From NCBI GenBank assembly GCA_902623495.1, contig CACNTW010000004.1, forward strand, positions 26,679 to 90,678: a stretch of 64,000 nt of DNA, written 5' to 3'. Origin of the DNA: an uncultured Pelagibacteraceae bacterium (GTDB lineage: Bacteria; Pseudomonadota; Alphaproteobacteria; Pelagibacterales; Pelagibacteraceae). The translations under genes and the position numbers were made by a program. Below the pieces are notes generated by a model. The model had not been told where the DNA came from. It worked only from the letters and a program-made list of their open reading frames with translations, and searched no databases. Of the stretch, positions 1-9,864 are shown one piece after another (positions within the stretch are counted from its first letter, which is position 1; each line of letters opens with the position of its first letter).

Positions 1-290
<290 letters not shown>

Positions 291-291
<1 letters not shown>

Positions 292-689
292 TGAGTAATC
301 TCTTTAATATAGATATTGTAAATCCAGAACAATCTTTTCTTTCTAAAGATAATGTATTTGAGGTTGTAATACCCGCTGTAGAAGGAGAGATTGGTATTCT
401 TAAAGACCATATTCCAATTATCTCTTTTTTAAAACCAGGTATAATTAGAGTATTCTCTGAGTCTGAGGAACAAAGTTTCTATGTTGAAGATGGTATTGTC
501 GAATTTAAAGACAATACATTATCTGTATTAACTAGTTCAATTTTTGATTTAAAAGATGCTGATAAAAATTTTGTATCTGAGTCGATAAGCAGTGCTGAAG
601 CAGAATTATCAAAAGATAATATTGATGATCAAAAAAGATTTCTTTTAAACCACAAAGTCGAAGTTTTAAAATCTATAAGTATTAATTAA
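291..689 (+). CDS. atpC: F0F1 ATP synthase subunit epsilon
   Basis: Epsilon N-domain pattern (VVIPAVEGEIGILKDHIPIISFLKPG), overlaps atpD stop. Confidence 0.95.
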
Positions 690-1158
690 CCACTTTTTCT
701 AGTTCTTTTTGAATTTCTTGGTAAACATGAAGTTTAAAATCTACAACTTTAGTTGTTAAATCTTTAATATCTATCCATTTCCAATCTAAAAATTCAGGAT
801 GTTTAGTTTTAATGTTAATCTCATTTTCCTCTCCATTAAACTTTACAATAAACCACTTTTGCTTTTGGCCTTTATATTTTCCTTTCCAAATAATTCCTAA
901 AAGGCGATCAGGAAGATCGTAAGTTGTGTATTTGCTTATTTCTTTAACTAGTTCTACTGACTTTATACTTGTTTCTTCTTTAAGTTCCCTCAACGCTGCA
1001 TCAAAATAATTTTCACCTTCATCAATACCGCCCTGAGGCATCTGCCAAAAATCAGCAGGATTATCAATTCTTTTTGCAACAAATATCTTATTTTTTTTAT
1101 TTAGGACTGCGATACCAACACCATTTCTTAATGGAAGTTTTTGAAATTTTTCTTTCAT
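682..1158 (-). CDS. rppH: RNA pyrophosphohydrolase (Nudix)
   Basis: Nudix box GGIDEGENYFDAALRELKEETS and MPQGGID motif of RppH. Confidence 0.93.
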   Translation of the reverse strand: MKEKFQKLPLRNGVGIAVLNKKNKIFVAKRIDNPADFWQMPQGGIDEGENYFDAALRELKEETSIKSVELVKEISKYTTYDLPDRLLGIIWKGKYKGQKQKWFIVKFNGEENEINIKTKHPEFLDWKWIDIKDLTTKVVDFKLHVYQEIQKELEKVVN

Positions 1159-1160
1159 TC

Positions 1161-2294
1161 TTAACCATTTAATAATTTAAGAGCAAATTCCAACTGGTTA
1201 TCAGTATCTGTATTTATTCTAAATTCATCTGAACCTTCAGCAATAACTATATCTGGATTCACACCTACTCTTGAAATCGATTTACCCGATGGGAGATAGT
1301 ATTTAGAAACAGTAAGTCTTATGGCACCTTCATTTTCTAAAGGAATAATTGATTGGACTGACCCTTTTCCATATGTACTCTCTCCTACTAATATTGCTCT
1401 TTTGTGATCTTGTAGTGCTCCTGCAACAATTTCAGATGCTGATGCAGACCCATAATTAATCAAAATAATCATTGTTTCTCCATCAATAATATCTCCTTTT
1501 TTTGCAAACCATTTTCTGTTTTCATACTTCCTTTTACTTTTTGTAGAAACTATTTCTCCATTTTCTAAAAAATAATCTGAAATTTTTATTGCTTGAGATA
1601 ACAATCCACCAGGATTGTTTCTTAAATCTAATATGTAATTTTTAATTTTCTTATTTTTTTTAAATTCTTTGATTTTATTTTTTATTTGTTTACTACTATT
1701 CTCATTGAATGATGTTAATCTTATATAAGCTGTTTGATCATCTTTAATTTCTGACTTTACAGATGCAACTTGTATAATTTCTCTTGTAATTGTAAATATA
1801 AGTGCTTTTCTTTCTCCCCTTCTTCTAACGGTAATCTCTATATCAGATCCAACTGGACCTCTCATTAATTCTACAGCTTCAGAAAGAGTTTTTCCTTGAA
1901 CTTGAACATCATCAATTTTAACGATGTAATCTCCGGCTTTGACACCAACCTCCTCAGCTGGCGAGTTATCAATTGGAGAAATTACTTTTACGACACCAGC
2001 CTCCATACTGACTTCAATGCCCAATCCTCCAAATTCTCCGCTAGTTTCAGTTTGCATATTTTTAAACGAGTCCGGAGACATATATGCTGAATAAGGATCC
2101 AAAGATTGCAAAACGCCGTTTATAGCAGCATCCATTGCTTCACTCTGGTTTACTTCATCAACATATTCTTTATTAATTTTATCTAAGACTTCGCTGAATA
2201 AATCAATTTTTTTGTAAATATCGTTTTCATTACTCAAAATTGGATTTGTAAATAAGAAAAAAAATAATGAAGCTATAAGGTATACTTTTTTCAT
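1161..2294 (-). CDS. ctpA: S41 family carboxyl-terminal processing peptidase with PDZ domain
   Basis: PDZ (GLGIEVSMEAGVVKVISPIDNSPAEEVGVKAGDYI) and S41 catalytic region NYGSASASEIVAGALQDHKRAILVGESTYGKGSVQ; signal peptide. Confidence 0.94.
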   Translation of the reverse strand: MKKVYLIASLFFFLFTNPILSNENDIYKKIDLFSEVLDKINKEYVDEVNQSEAMDAAINGVLQSLDPYSAYMSPDSFKNMQTETSGEFGGLGIEVSMEAGVVKVISPIDNSPAEEVGVKAGDYIVKIDDVQVQGKTLSEAVELMRGPVGSDIEITVRRRGERKALIFTITREIIQVASVKSEIKDDQTAYIRLTSFNENSSKQIKNKIKEFKKNKKIKNYILDLRNNPGGLLSQAIKISDYFLENGEIVSTKSKRKYENRKWFAKKGDIIDGETMIILINYGSASASEIVAGALQDHKRAILVGESTYGKGSVQSIIPLENEGAIRLTVSKYYLPSGKSISRVGVNPDIVIAEGSDEFRINTDTDNQLEFALKLLNG

Positions 2295-2641
2295 ATGATC
2301 AGTTTTTCTTTAGGAATTAATTCTGACCACATTTTTTCTAATTCGTAAAATTTTCTTTTTTCAGGATTGAAAATATGAACAACTAAGTCTATTCCATCTA
2401 CAAGCTTCCAATCATTGCTATCCTTTCCTTCAATTTTACAATTGTTCACACCATTAATTTTTAATTTTTCAAAAACTTGTTCGGATAAAGCTTGAATATG
2501 TCTTGATGATGTACCACTAGCTATAATCATGAAGTCCGCAACTGATGACTTTCCTTCGAGATCTATTGAAACTATGTCTAAGGCTTTATTAATATCAAGC
2601 GTTCTGATTATTTCATCTTTAAGAGCTGATATTTTTTCCAT
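2291..2641 (-). CDS. rsfS: ribosomal silencing factor
   Basis: RsfS pattern DFMIIASGTSSRHIQALSEQV...W.L.DGIDLVVHIF. Confidence 0.93.
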   Translation of the reverse strand: MEKISALKDEIIRTLDINKALDIVSIDLEGKSSVADFMIIASGTSSRHIQALSEQVFEKLKINGVNNCKIEGKDSNDWKLVDGIDLVVHIFNPEKRKFYELEKMWSELIPKEKLII

Positions 2642-2658
2642 TAATTAAATTAAGAGTA

Positions 2659-3201
2659 TCAAATTTTTCTTAATTGAGAAGATGAAATATTGACTTTATT
2701 AAACCTTACAAATTCAACTGCTTTTTTATTATATTTCTTAAATGATTTAGATCTAAAAGCCTTTGATTTGTATCCATTTCGATCAAATACCAATATTTTG
2801 CACATTTTAGTTATTGAATTGTACCCTTTCCATTTATGAAAATTTATGAGGTTATCTGCCCCCATTAAAAAAAATATTTCTGAACGTTTAAATTTTTTTT
2901 TTAAATATTTAATTAAATCTACTGTACGATTAGATTTTATTATTTCTTCAAAACATTTAACTTTTATAAATTTATTATTTTTATTAATTTTTTTTGCATA
3001 AGCTGTTCTTTTATATAGATCATTTGGATTATTTTTTTTAAATGGATTTTGTTTTGTTATAGCCCATATAACTTGGTTCAAATTATAATTTTTTTTTGCT
3101 AATTTAGAAATTCTTACATGACCAACATGTGCTGGATCAAACGATCCACCGAGTATACCAATCTTTTTATTTTCTAATTTGCCCTGAACCATAAACTTCA
3201 T
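2659..3201 (-). CDS. nadD: nicotinate-nucleotide adenylyltransferase
   Basis: GILGGSFDPAHVGHVRIS nucleotidyltransferase motif and SSSQLR C-terminal motif. Confidence 0.92.
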   Translation of the reverse strand: MKFMVQGKLENKKIGILGGSFDPAHVGHVRISKLAKKNYNLNQVIWAITKQNPFKKNNPNDLYKRTAYAKKINKNNKFIKVKCFEEIIKSNRTVDLIKYLKKKFKRSEIFFLMGADNLINFHKWKGYNSITKMCKILVFDRNGYKSKAFRSKSFKKYNKKAVEFVRFNKVNISSSQLRKI

Positions 3202-4414
3202 ATTTATAACTTACTAACTGATTTAGACCGACAGGACCTCTTGGTGGTAAGGTGTTTGTTGAAATTCCAACCTCTCCACCAAAACCAAATTCTCCTCCGT
3301 CAGCAAATTGTGTTGATGAATTTTGAATAGCAATTGAGCTTTTTACATTCTTAATAAAGAATTTTGCTGTATTTTTGTTTTTGGTTACTATTGCATCTGT
3401 ATGCATAGTTCCATATTTATTGATATGTGTAACTGCTTCTTTGACATCATTCACTAATTTAACTGAAATAATGGGTGAAAGATGTTCTTTTGACCAAGTA
3501 TTATTATTTGCAGGATATGTTTTGCCTTTAAATAATTTTCTTATTTTTCTATCAGCTAAAATTTTACAACCACTTTCAGCTAGTGAATTTAAAATTAAAT
3601 TTACTGATTTTGATTTACTTTTATGTATTAAGAGAGTTTCAGTTGCACCACATATACTAGTATTTCTCAACTTAGCATTTAATACTATTTTGTTTGCCAT
3701 ATTATTTTCTGCCTCTTTATCAATATATGTATGACAAATTCCTTCCAAATGACCAATAACTGGTACCTTTGAAAGTTGTTTAACTTTTTTTACTAAATTT
3801 TTTCCGCCTCGTGGTATTACAACATCAATGGAGTTTTCCATTTTTGATAATAAATAATCTACGAGTTTTCTGCTTTTATTGTTTATAAACTGGACGTAAT
3901 TTTCGTTTACTTTATTTTTTTTTAGAGCTTTCCTAAATAAATTTACTAAAATTTTATTACTATTGTAGGCTTCCGAACCACCTCTTAATATAACAGCATT
4001 TCCAGATTTAAAACATAGTGCTGATACATCCGAAGTAACATTGGGTCTACTCTCAAATATTACACCTATAACTCCTATTGGTATTGTAACTCTTCTAATT
4101 TCAAGTCCATTTGGCCTTTTCCATTTTGAAGTTACTTGATTAACTGGATCTTTAAAAGAAGTAATAGTTTTAATAGAGTCAATTATACTTTTTAATTTAT
4201 TATTATTAAGAGCAAGCCTTTGAATTAAGTTTTCTTTTAATTTTTTTCCTCTTGCATAAAAAATATCTTTATTATTTTCACTAATAATTTTATTCTTATT
4301 AATCTCAATTAATTTTACAAAATCTTTTAAAACTTTATTTTTTTTTTTTGGACTAATACTTGAATTCAAAGCTTTTCTAGAATTTAATCCAATTTTTTTT
4401 AGTAGTTTACTCAT
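3167..4414 (-). CDS. proA: glutamate-5-semialdehyde dehydrogenase (gamma-glutamyl phosphate reductase)
   Basis: IGVIFESRPNVTSDVSALCFKSGNAVILRGGSEA and PRGGKNLV motifs; adjacent to proB. Confidence 0.96.
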   Translation of the reverse strand: MSKLLKKIGLNSRKALNSSISPKKKNKVLKDFVKLIEINKNKIISENNKDIFYARGKKLKENLIQRLALNNNKLKSIIDSIKTITSFKDPVNQVTSKWKRPNGLEIRRVTIPIGVIGVIFESRPNVTSDVSALCFKSGNAVILRGGSEAYNSNKILVNLFRKALKKNKVNENYVQFINNKSRKLVDYLLSKMENSIDVVIPRGGKNLVKKVKQLSKVPVIGHLEGICHTYIDKEAENNMANKIVLNAKLRNTSICGATETLLIHKSKSKSVNLILNSLAESGCKILADRKIRKLFKGKTYPANNNTWSKEHLSPIISVKLVNDVKEAVTHINKYGTMHTDAIVTKNKNTAKFFIKNVKSSIAIQNSSTQFADGGEFGFGGEVGISTNTLPPRGPVGLNQLVSYKYEVYGSGQIRK

Positions 4415-5520
4415 TAAATTTTAACCATATCATCTTTATGTATAACTTCAGACTTTGTAACATAGCCTAAAAGATTACTAATTTTGTTAGAATGTTCTCC
4501 TTTTATTTTAGATATCTCATCAGATGTAAAACTGCTCAACCCTCTAGCAAATTCTTTGTTATTTTTATCTAAAATTCTAACATGATCACCTTTAACAAAT
4601 TTTCCTGAAACTTTTCTAATACCTGCAGCTAATAAACTTTTTCCATTTTTTAAAGCACTTAAAGCGCCATCATCTATAATAATCTCTCCTTTTGGAGATA
4701 TAGAGCTGATTATCCATTTTTTTCTTGCATCTAATTTAGATACTTTTGGTAAAAACCATGTCCCAGAATTATGTTCCAGTATATTTTTAATTGGTCTTTT
4801 AATTAAACCATTTGCAATAGCCATATAGCAACCCGAGACTTGACATACTTTTGCAGCATCAATTTTCGTTTTCATTCCACCAGTACCATACTCACTTGTG
4901 CTTTTACTTGAAAAATTTTCAATTTTAGAATCAATATTTTTTATTTCTTTAATCAGTTTAGCATTTTTATGAATTTTTGGGTTTTTAGAATACAATCCAT
5001 CAACATCAGACAATAATATTAAGCAATCTGCACCTGATATTTGTGCAACTCTTGATGCTAATCTATCATTATCTCCGTATTTAATTTCAGAAGTTGCAAT
5101 ACTATCATTTTCATTAACAACAGGTATAAAATTAAGCTCAAATAAGTTTTCGAAAGTTCTTTTAGCATTTATAGCTCTTCTTCTTTGTTCAGTATCTTCT
5201 AAAGTAATTAGAATTTGAGAAATATTTATTTTATTTGAGCCAAATGTCTTTTTAAAAAGATTCATTAATTCTATTTGTCCAATTGATGCAACAGCTTGGC
5301 TTTTATCAAGCTTTAAAGTTTTTTTATTTAATTGTAATTTTTTACACCCTAAAGCAATTGCTCCAGAACTTACTATAACAATATTCTTTTTAAGTTTTTG
5401 TAACTCTTTAATATCTTTAGCAAATTCCAAAAGCCATTTTTCTCTAATAATTTTATTGTCATTTATTAATAAAGATGAACCTATTTTTATTACTACAGTT
5501 TTGGAGTCTTTAAGATACAT
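4414..5520 (-). CDS. proB: glutamate 5-kinase with PUA domain
   Basis: VVIKIGSSLL, VSSGAIALG, YGDNDRLASRVA and GTGGMKTKIDAA motifs. Confidence 0.96.
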   Translation of the reverse strand: MYLKDSKTVVIKIGSSLLINDNKIIREKWLLEFAKDIKELQKLKKNIVIVSSGAIALGCKKLQLNKKTLKLDKSQAVASIGQIELMNLFKKTFGSNKINISQILITLEDTEQRRRAINAKRTFENLFELNFIPVVNENDSIATSEIKYGDNDRLASRVAQISGADCLILLSDVDGLYSKNPKIHKNAKLIKEIKNIDSKIENFSSKSTSEYGTGGMKTKIDAAKVCQVSGCYMAIANGLIKRPIKNILEHNSGTWFLPKVSKLDARKKWIISSISPKGEIIIDDGALSALKNGKSLLAAGIRKVSGKFVKGDHVRILDKNNKEFARGLSSFTSDEISKIKGEHSNKISNLLGYVTKSEVIHKDDMVKI

Positions 5521-6493
5521 AGTTTACCAACTTTGACTTTATATCTGATACTGATTTTTTATCCATTGTTGACATGAAAAAGATATTTTTTTTTAATTTA
5601 TTCTTGAGTTTTTTTATCTTCTCTTTTTTTTCCTCTTCATCTATTAAGTCAGTTTTATTTAAAACTACTATTTCTTTTTTTTTAACTAAATCTTTACTGT
5701 ATTTTGATAATTCTTTTCTGACTTGGTTGTAAGAAATAAATAAATCATCTTCAGTTATATCTATTAAATGTAGCAAAGTTTTGCACCTTTCTATATGTTT
5801 TAAAAATTTTATCCCAAGACCAGTTCCAGTATGAGCACCCTCAATTAAGCCTGGTATATCTGCTAAAGTAACTTCTTTGTCGTCATAACTAGCAACCCCA
5901 AGATTTGGATTAATTGTAGTAAATTTATAGTTTGCTATTTTTGGATTTGCACTCGTCATTGATGCAAGCAAGCTTGATTTCCCAGCATTGGGCAATCCTA
6001 TGATACCGATATCAGCAATTGTTTTTAGTTGAAGCCAAATCCAAAATTCCTCTCCTTGACCTCCTTTTGTAAATTTCTTTGGGGCTCTATTGGTTGAGGA
6101 CTTAAACCTTGTATTTCCAAATCCTCCTTTACCTCCGCTTGCTACTAAAAATTCCTCTTTCTGACTTTTAAAATCATAAATAAGTGTTTTATTATCTTCT
6201 TCAAATACTTGTGTTCCTAAAGGTACTTTTAAATATAAATCTTCACCACCTTTCCCAGTTTTGTTTTTTCCGCTGCCATCCTTTCCTCTTTCAGCTTTGA
6301 AGTGTTGTTGATACCTGTAATCAATCAAAGTATTAAGATTTCTTTCACTTATAAGAATTACAGATCCTCCTTTCCCTCCATCGCCGCCATCAGGGCCACC
6401 AAACTCTACAAATTTTTCTCTACGAAAACTTGGAGATCCTGACCCTCCGTTGCCAGCTTTTACATATATCTTAACTTGATCTAGAAATTTCAT
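5510..6493 (-). CDS. obgE: GTPase Obg/CgtA
   Basis: Gly-rich Obg fold (AGNGGSGSPSFRREKFVEFGGPDGGDGGKGG), GLPNAGKSSLL and DIPGLIEGAHTGTGLG. Confidence 0.97.
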   Translation of the reverse strand: MKFLDQVKIYVKAGNGGSGSPSFRREKFVEFGGPDGGDGGKGGSVILISERNLNTLIDYRYQQHFKAERGKDGSGKNKTGKGGEDLYLKVPLGTQVFEEDNKTLIYDFKSQKEEFLVASGGKGGFGNTRFKSSTNRAPKKFTKGGQGEEFWIWLQLKTIADIGIIGLPNAGKSSLLASMTSANPKIANYKFTTINPNLGVASYDDKEVTLADIPGLIEGAHTGTGLGIKFLKHIERCKTLLHLIDITEDDLFISYNQVRKELSKYSKDLVKKKEIVVLNKTDLIDEEEKKEKIKKLKNKLKKNIFFMSTMDKKSVSDIKSKLVNYVS

Positions 6494-6520
6494 ATAACAA
6501 CTATGTGAGTGTTGTATCTA

Positions 6521-6775
6521 TTAATTGGGCTTTACAGAAACGTAAGTTCTATCAGATTTTGATTTTTTAAATTCTACTTTACCTTTAACAACTGAAAAAA
6601 TCGAATGGTCTTTACCCATGCCAACATTTTCTCCAGGAAATATTTTAGTTCCCCTTTGTCTTACAATAATGTTGCCAGGCACAACCATCTCGCCACCATA
6701 TTTTTTCACACCCAGTCTACGACCTGCACTGTCTCTTCCGTTTCTTGACGATCCACCTGCTTTTTTCGTTGCCAT
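6521..6775 (-). CDS. rpmA: 50S ribosomal protein L27
   Basis: [29 protein letters not shown]. Confidence 0.98.
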   Translation of the reverse strand: MATKKAGGSSRNGRDSAGRRLGVKKYGGEMVVPGNIIVRQRGTKIFPGENVGMGKDHSIFSVVKGKVEFKKSKSDRTYVSVKPN

Positions 6776-6785
6776 AAATTACTTT

Positions 6786-7187
6786 TTATTTAGCTGCTTC
6801 CTTAGTTTCAACTGTTTTTTTTGATGGTATTTCTTTTCTTTTTTCTGCTTCAGAAATAACTTTTCCATCTTTTGAATAGATTTTACTTATTCTTACCATT
6901 GTAAATTTTTGTCTATGACCATTTTTTCTTCTCGAATTTTGCCTTCTTCTTTTTTTAAAAATAAGAACTGTTCTATTTTTTCCATTTTTTATTAATTCAG
7001 CTTCAACTTTAGCTCCACTAATAGTCGGCTCTCCTAACTCTAAATTTTTGTCATCTCCGTAAGCTAGTATTTCATTAAACTCTATTTTTGAATTTTCTTT
7101 TGAATCTTCGAGTTTTTCAACTTTAAGAATCTCTCCAGCTTTAACTTTATATTGTTTACCACCTGTTTGAATTACTGCGAATGACAT
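6786..7187 (-). CDS. rplU: 50S ribosomal protein L21 (start set to MSFAVIQTGGKQYKV, downstream of the ORF-track start at 7214)
   Basis: FAVIQTGGKQYKV N-terminus and FKKRRRQNSRRKNGHRQKFT motif; a consensus promoter -10 overlaps the longer start. Confidence 0.93.
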   Translation of the reverse strand: MSFAVIQTGGKQYKVKAGEILKVEKLEDSKENSKIEFNEILAYGDDKNLELGEPTISGAKVEAELIKNGKNRTVLIFKKRRRQNSRRKNGHRQKFTMVRISKIYSKDGKVISEAEKRKEIPSKKTVETKEAAK

Positions 7188-7212
7188 AGTTAGCCCTAAT
7201 TTTATAGGGAGC

Positions 7213-7240
7213 AATATAGTCCGGGTTGTGTTATAGTCAA
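7213..7240 (-). promoter_or_regulatory. sigma70-like promoter for rplU-rpmA
   Basis: Minus strand TTGACT (7240..7235), 16-nt spacer, TATATT (7218..7213). Confidence 0.7.
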
Positions 7241-7250
7241 GTTTAATAAC

Positions 7251-7970
7251 TTAAAAATTATCCTTTAAATCCCGCAATTTTTTGAAATTTTCTAGATCGT
7301 TTGACTTAAGAAAAATGTTACAATTAAGTTCCTCACCAATCGTCGATGGCATACTAGTTTTGCCTTGTTTAATTTTTTCTTTAATTTCTTTAATTTTGTT
7401 TAGTAATTCATTGTTATTGGAATCTTGTGCTAAACAAAATTCAGAATTCTTTAAAGTATACTCATGTCCACAATAAATTTTTGTATCTTTATCTAAATTT
7501 TTTAAAACTCGTAGTGAGTTGTACATTTGCTCATAACTCCCTTCAAAAATTCTTCCGCATCCCAAAGAGAATAAAGTATCTCCTGTAAAAATTAACTTAT
7601 TTTTAAAAAAATGAAAACAGATATGACCTATTGTATGGCCAGGGACATGATATATTTTTGCTTCAAAAATATCTTTCTTCCAAATTTCACCATCACTTAA
7701 GCAAATATCAATTTGAGGTATTCTGTTTTTATCTCCAACATAACCTACTACTTCTGCATTAAATTTTTTTTTTAATTCCTCATTCCCGCCAACATGGTCA
7801 TGATGATGATGTGTATTTAATATATATTTTAAATTTAATTTATTTTTCTCTAAATAATTTATAATTGGATCTGCTTCACCAGGATCAACAACACAACAAT
7901 TTCTATTAGCTTCATTAATTAAAATGTAAGAAAAATTATCTTCCAGACACTTAATAATTTCTACTTTCAT
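7251..7970 (-). CDS. gloB: hydroxyacylglutathione hydrolase (glyoxalase II)
   Basis: Metallo-beta-lactamase THHHHDHVGGN motif, GDTLFSLGCGRIFEG. Confidence 0.94.
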   Translation of the reverse strand: MKVEIIKCLEDNFSYILINEANRNCCVVDPGEADPIINYLEKNKLNLKYILNTHHHHDHVGGNEELKKKFNAEVVGYVGDKNRIPQIDICLSDGEIWKKDIFEAKIYHVPGHTIGHICFHFFKNKLIFTGDTLFSLGCGRIFEGSYEQMYNSLRVLKNLDKDTKIYCGHEYTLKNSEFCLAQDSNNNELLNKIKEIKEKIKQGKTSMPSTIGEELNCNIFLKSNDLENFKKLRDLKDNF

Positions 7971-8567
7971 TTAACTTTCTATTAAAAATATACCTAAGTG
8001 AGAGTCAAGATTTTTATAATTTAAATTTGATTTATTTATTTCTGAAATTCGACTTTTTTTTAAAGCGATAGACTTAAATATTTTAATATTCTTACTACTG
8101 CAAAAATTATAAAAATCTTTAATTGTGCACATATGTAAATTTGGTGTATTGTACCATTCATGAGGTAAATTTTCTGTTACAGGCATTGTACCTTTAAACA
8201 ATAATTGTAGTCTAACTCTCCAGTAACCAAAATTAGGTATTGTAACAATTACTTTTTTTCCTACTTTAAGTAATTCATTAATTACTAATTCAGGATTAAG
8301 AAAAGCTTGTAATGTTTGGCTTAAAATAACGTAATCAAAAGACGATTTAGGAAATTGTTTTAAATCGCTTTCAGCATTACCCTCTATAACAGTTAATCCT
8401 TTTGATAAACAATTTTGAACTTTTTCTTTAGAAATTTCTAATCCACGAATATCTTTAGTTTTGTTTTCTTGTAAAAATTTCATCAAGTCACCATTGCCAC
8501 AACCGACATCTAGAACTCTAGTATTTTCCTCTATCAAATTAGATATAATGTTAAATTCTTCTTTCAT
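7971..8567 (-). CDS. metW: methionine biosynthesis protein MetW
   Basis: [11 protein letters not shown] motif and MetW pattern [49 protein letters not shown]; adjacent to metX. Confidence 0.95.
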   Translation of the reverse strand: MKEEFNIISNLIEENTRVLDVGCGNGDLMKFLQENKTKDIRGLEISKEKVQNCLSKGLTVIEGNAESDLKQFPKSSFDYVILSQTLQAFLNPELVINELLKVGKKVIVTIPNFGYWRVRLQLLFKGTMPVTENLPHEWYNTPNLHMCTIKDFYNFCSSKNIKIFKSIALKKSRISEINKSNLNYKNLDSHLGIFLIES

Positions 8568-9684
8568 TTATAACTTTGTAGGTTGAATTAATATAATCGC
8601 CAAGTGTCTTTAGGAAACTTGGAACATCAAGCAAAAAAGAGTCATGCCCCTTATCAGATTCTATTTCAACAAATCCGACATCTGCACCAATAGAATTTAG
8701 TGCCATAACTATTTCTCTATTCTCCGATGTTGGATACAACCAATCTGATGTAAATGATATTACGAAAAATTTTGTTTTGGTTTTTTTGAATGCATCAGAT
8801 AAATTTCCTTTGTGCTGTTTGGATAAGTCAAAATAATCCATTGCACGAGTTATATATAGATAACTATTAGCATCAAATCTATCAACAAATACAGATCCTT
8901 GGTATCTAAGATAACTCTCAATTTGAAAATCTGCCTCAAATCCATATCTTAGGCTATCCCTATCTTGCAATTTTCTTCCAAATTTTTCCTGCAATCCTTT
9001 TTCAGAAAGATAAGTAATATGTGCTGCCATTCTTGCTACTGCTAAACCTTTGTCAGGATTTAATTTGTAATTACTATAAAATCCATTTTCCCACTTACTG
9101 TCAGCCATAATTGCTTGTCTTCCTAATTCATTAAACGCTATGTTTTGTGCCGAGTGACTAGATGTGCAAGCAATCGGTATTGCGAGTTTTGCTTTATCTG
9201 GAAAATTGGAAACAAATTGTAGCACTTGCATTCCACCCATTGAACCACCTACTACAGCAAAAAGTTTTTCAATTTCTAAATATTTAATTAGCTCATATTG
9301 AGCGTTAACCATGTCGTTAATAGTTATAATGGGAAAATCAGTTCCTATTTGTTTGCCAGTGGACTCATTTATTGTGCTAGGTCCATAAGATCCCATGCAG
9401 CCTCCAATAACGTTTGCACAAATCACAAAAAATTTATTTGTATCTATTGGCTTATTTTTTCCAACAACATAACTCCACCAACCATCTTTATTAGTTATTG
9501 GGTTTTTTCCAGAAACATATTGATCTCCAGTTAAAGCATGAAAAACTAATATCGCATTACTTTTTTCACTGTTTAATTCCCCATATGTCTCATATGCTAT
9601 TGGAAAGCTATTAATTTCCTTGCCACAATCCAATTTTAGGGGATTTGATATAATTATTTTTTTTGTATCAATATTCTTATTCAT
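8551..9684 (-). CDS. metX: homoserine O-acetyltransferase
   Basis: [34 protein letters not shown] catalytic Ser, D and H of triad ([15 protein letters not shown]). Confidence 0.96.
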   Translation of the reverse strand: MNKNIDTKKIIISNPLKLDCGKEINSFPIAYETYGELNSEKSNAILVFHALTGDQYVSGKNPITNKDGWWSYVVGKNKPIDTNKFFVICANVIGGCMGSYGPSTINESTGKQIGTDFPIITINDMVNAQYELIKYLEIEKLFAVVGGSMGGMQVLQFVSNFPDKAKLAIPIACTSSHSAQNIAFNELGRQAIMADSKWENGFYSNYKLNPDKGLAVARMAAHITYLSEKGLQEKFGRKLQDRDSLRYGFEADFQIESYLRYQGSVFVDRFDANSYLYITRAMDYFDLSKQHKGNLSDAFKKTKTKFFVISFTSDWLYPTSENREIVMALNSIGADVGFVEIESDKGHDSFLLDVPSFLKTLGDYINSTYKVINERRI

Positions 9685-9717
9685 AATAATTGTACTGATT
9701 GAATTGTGAGAAAAAAA

Positions 9718-9770
9718 ACATTTTAGCGGTTTTTTTATAGCGCTCGCAATTCAGTATAAATCAGCGCATG
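9718..9770 (-). ncRNA. SAM-II riboswitch aptamer upstream of metX
   Basis: Minus-strand AUGCGCUGAUUUAUACUGAAUUGCGAGCGCUAUAAAAAAACCGCUAAAAUG. P1 GCGCU/AGCGC; pseudoknot UUGCG with CGC-U-AA leaving the bulged U; conserved CUGAUUUA and GCUAAAA blocks match the known marine metX SAM-II sequence as I remember it. Confidence 0.92.
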
Positions 9771-9773
9771 CAG

Positions 9774-9802
9774 CTTTTACTTCAAAGGAATTTATATGTC
9801 AA
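9774..9802 (-). promoter_or_regulatory. putative metX promoter ahead of the SAM-II aptamer
   Basis: TTGACA (9802..9797), 17-nt spacer, TAAAAG (9779..9774); predicted start falls at the aptamer 5' end. Confidence 0.6.
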
Positions 9803-9864
9803 ATATTGCTCAATTATTTATTGTTTTATCTAGTTAAAAGACTATTTATAGTGAAATATTTACT

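Noticed and set aside
1896-2090. Antisense or out-of-frame ORFs of 60-120 aa in the track (e.g. 1896-2090, 3375-3734, 6618-6824, 9298-9534, 10870-11199, 11200-11487, 13502-13738, 25026-25301, 27372-27734, 35749-36000, 40142-40450, 45335-45655, 57401-57712, 62154-62360)
   Set aside because: Each is nested opposite or within a well-supported gene and shows no recognisable domain or start context
7188-7214. N-terminal extension MLPIKLGLT of L21
   Set aside because: Overlaps the promoter -10; L21 proteins start at the MxxAVIxTGGKQY region
9796-9837. Short plus-strand ORF MSNIAQLFIVLSS with SD-like AAAGGA, upstream of hisC
   Set aside because: Its ATG region coincides with the reverse complement of the TTGACA box of the metX promoter, which explains the sequence better; no independent coding evidence
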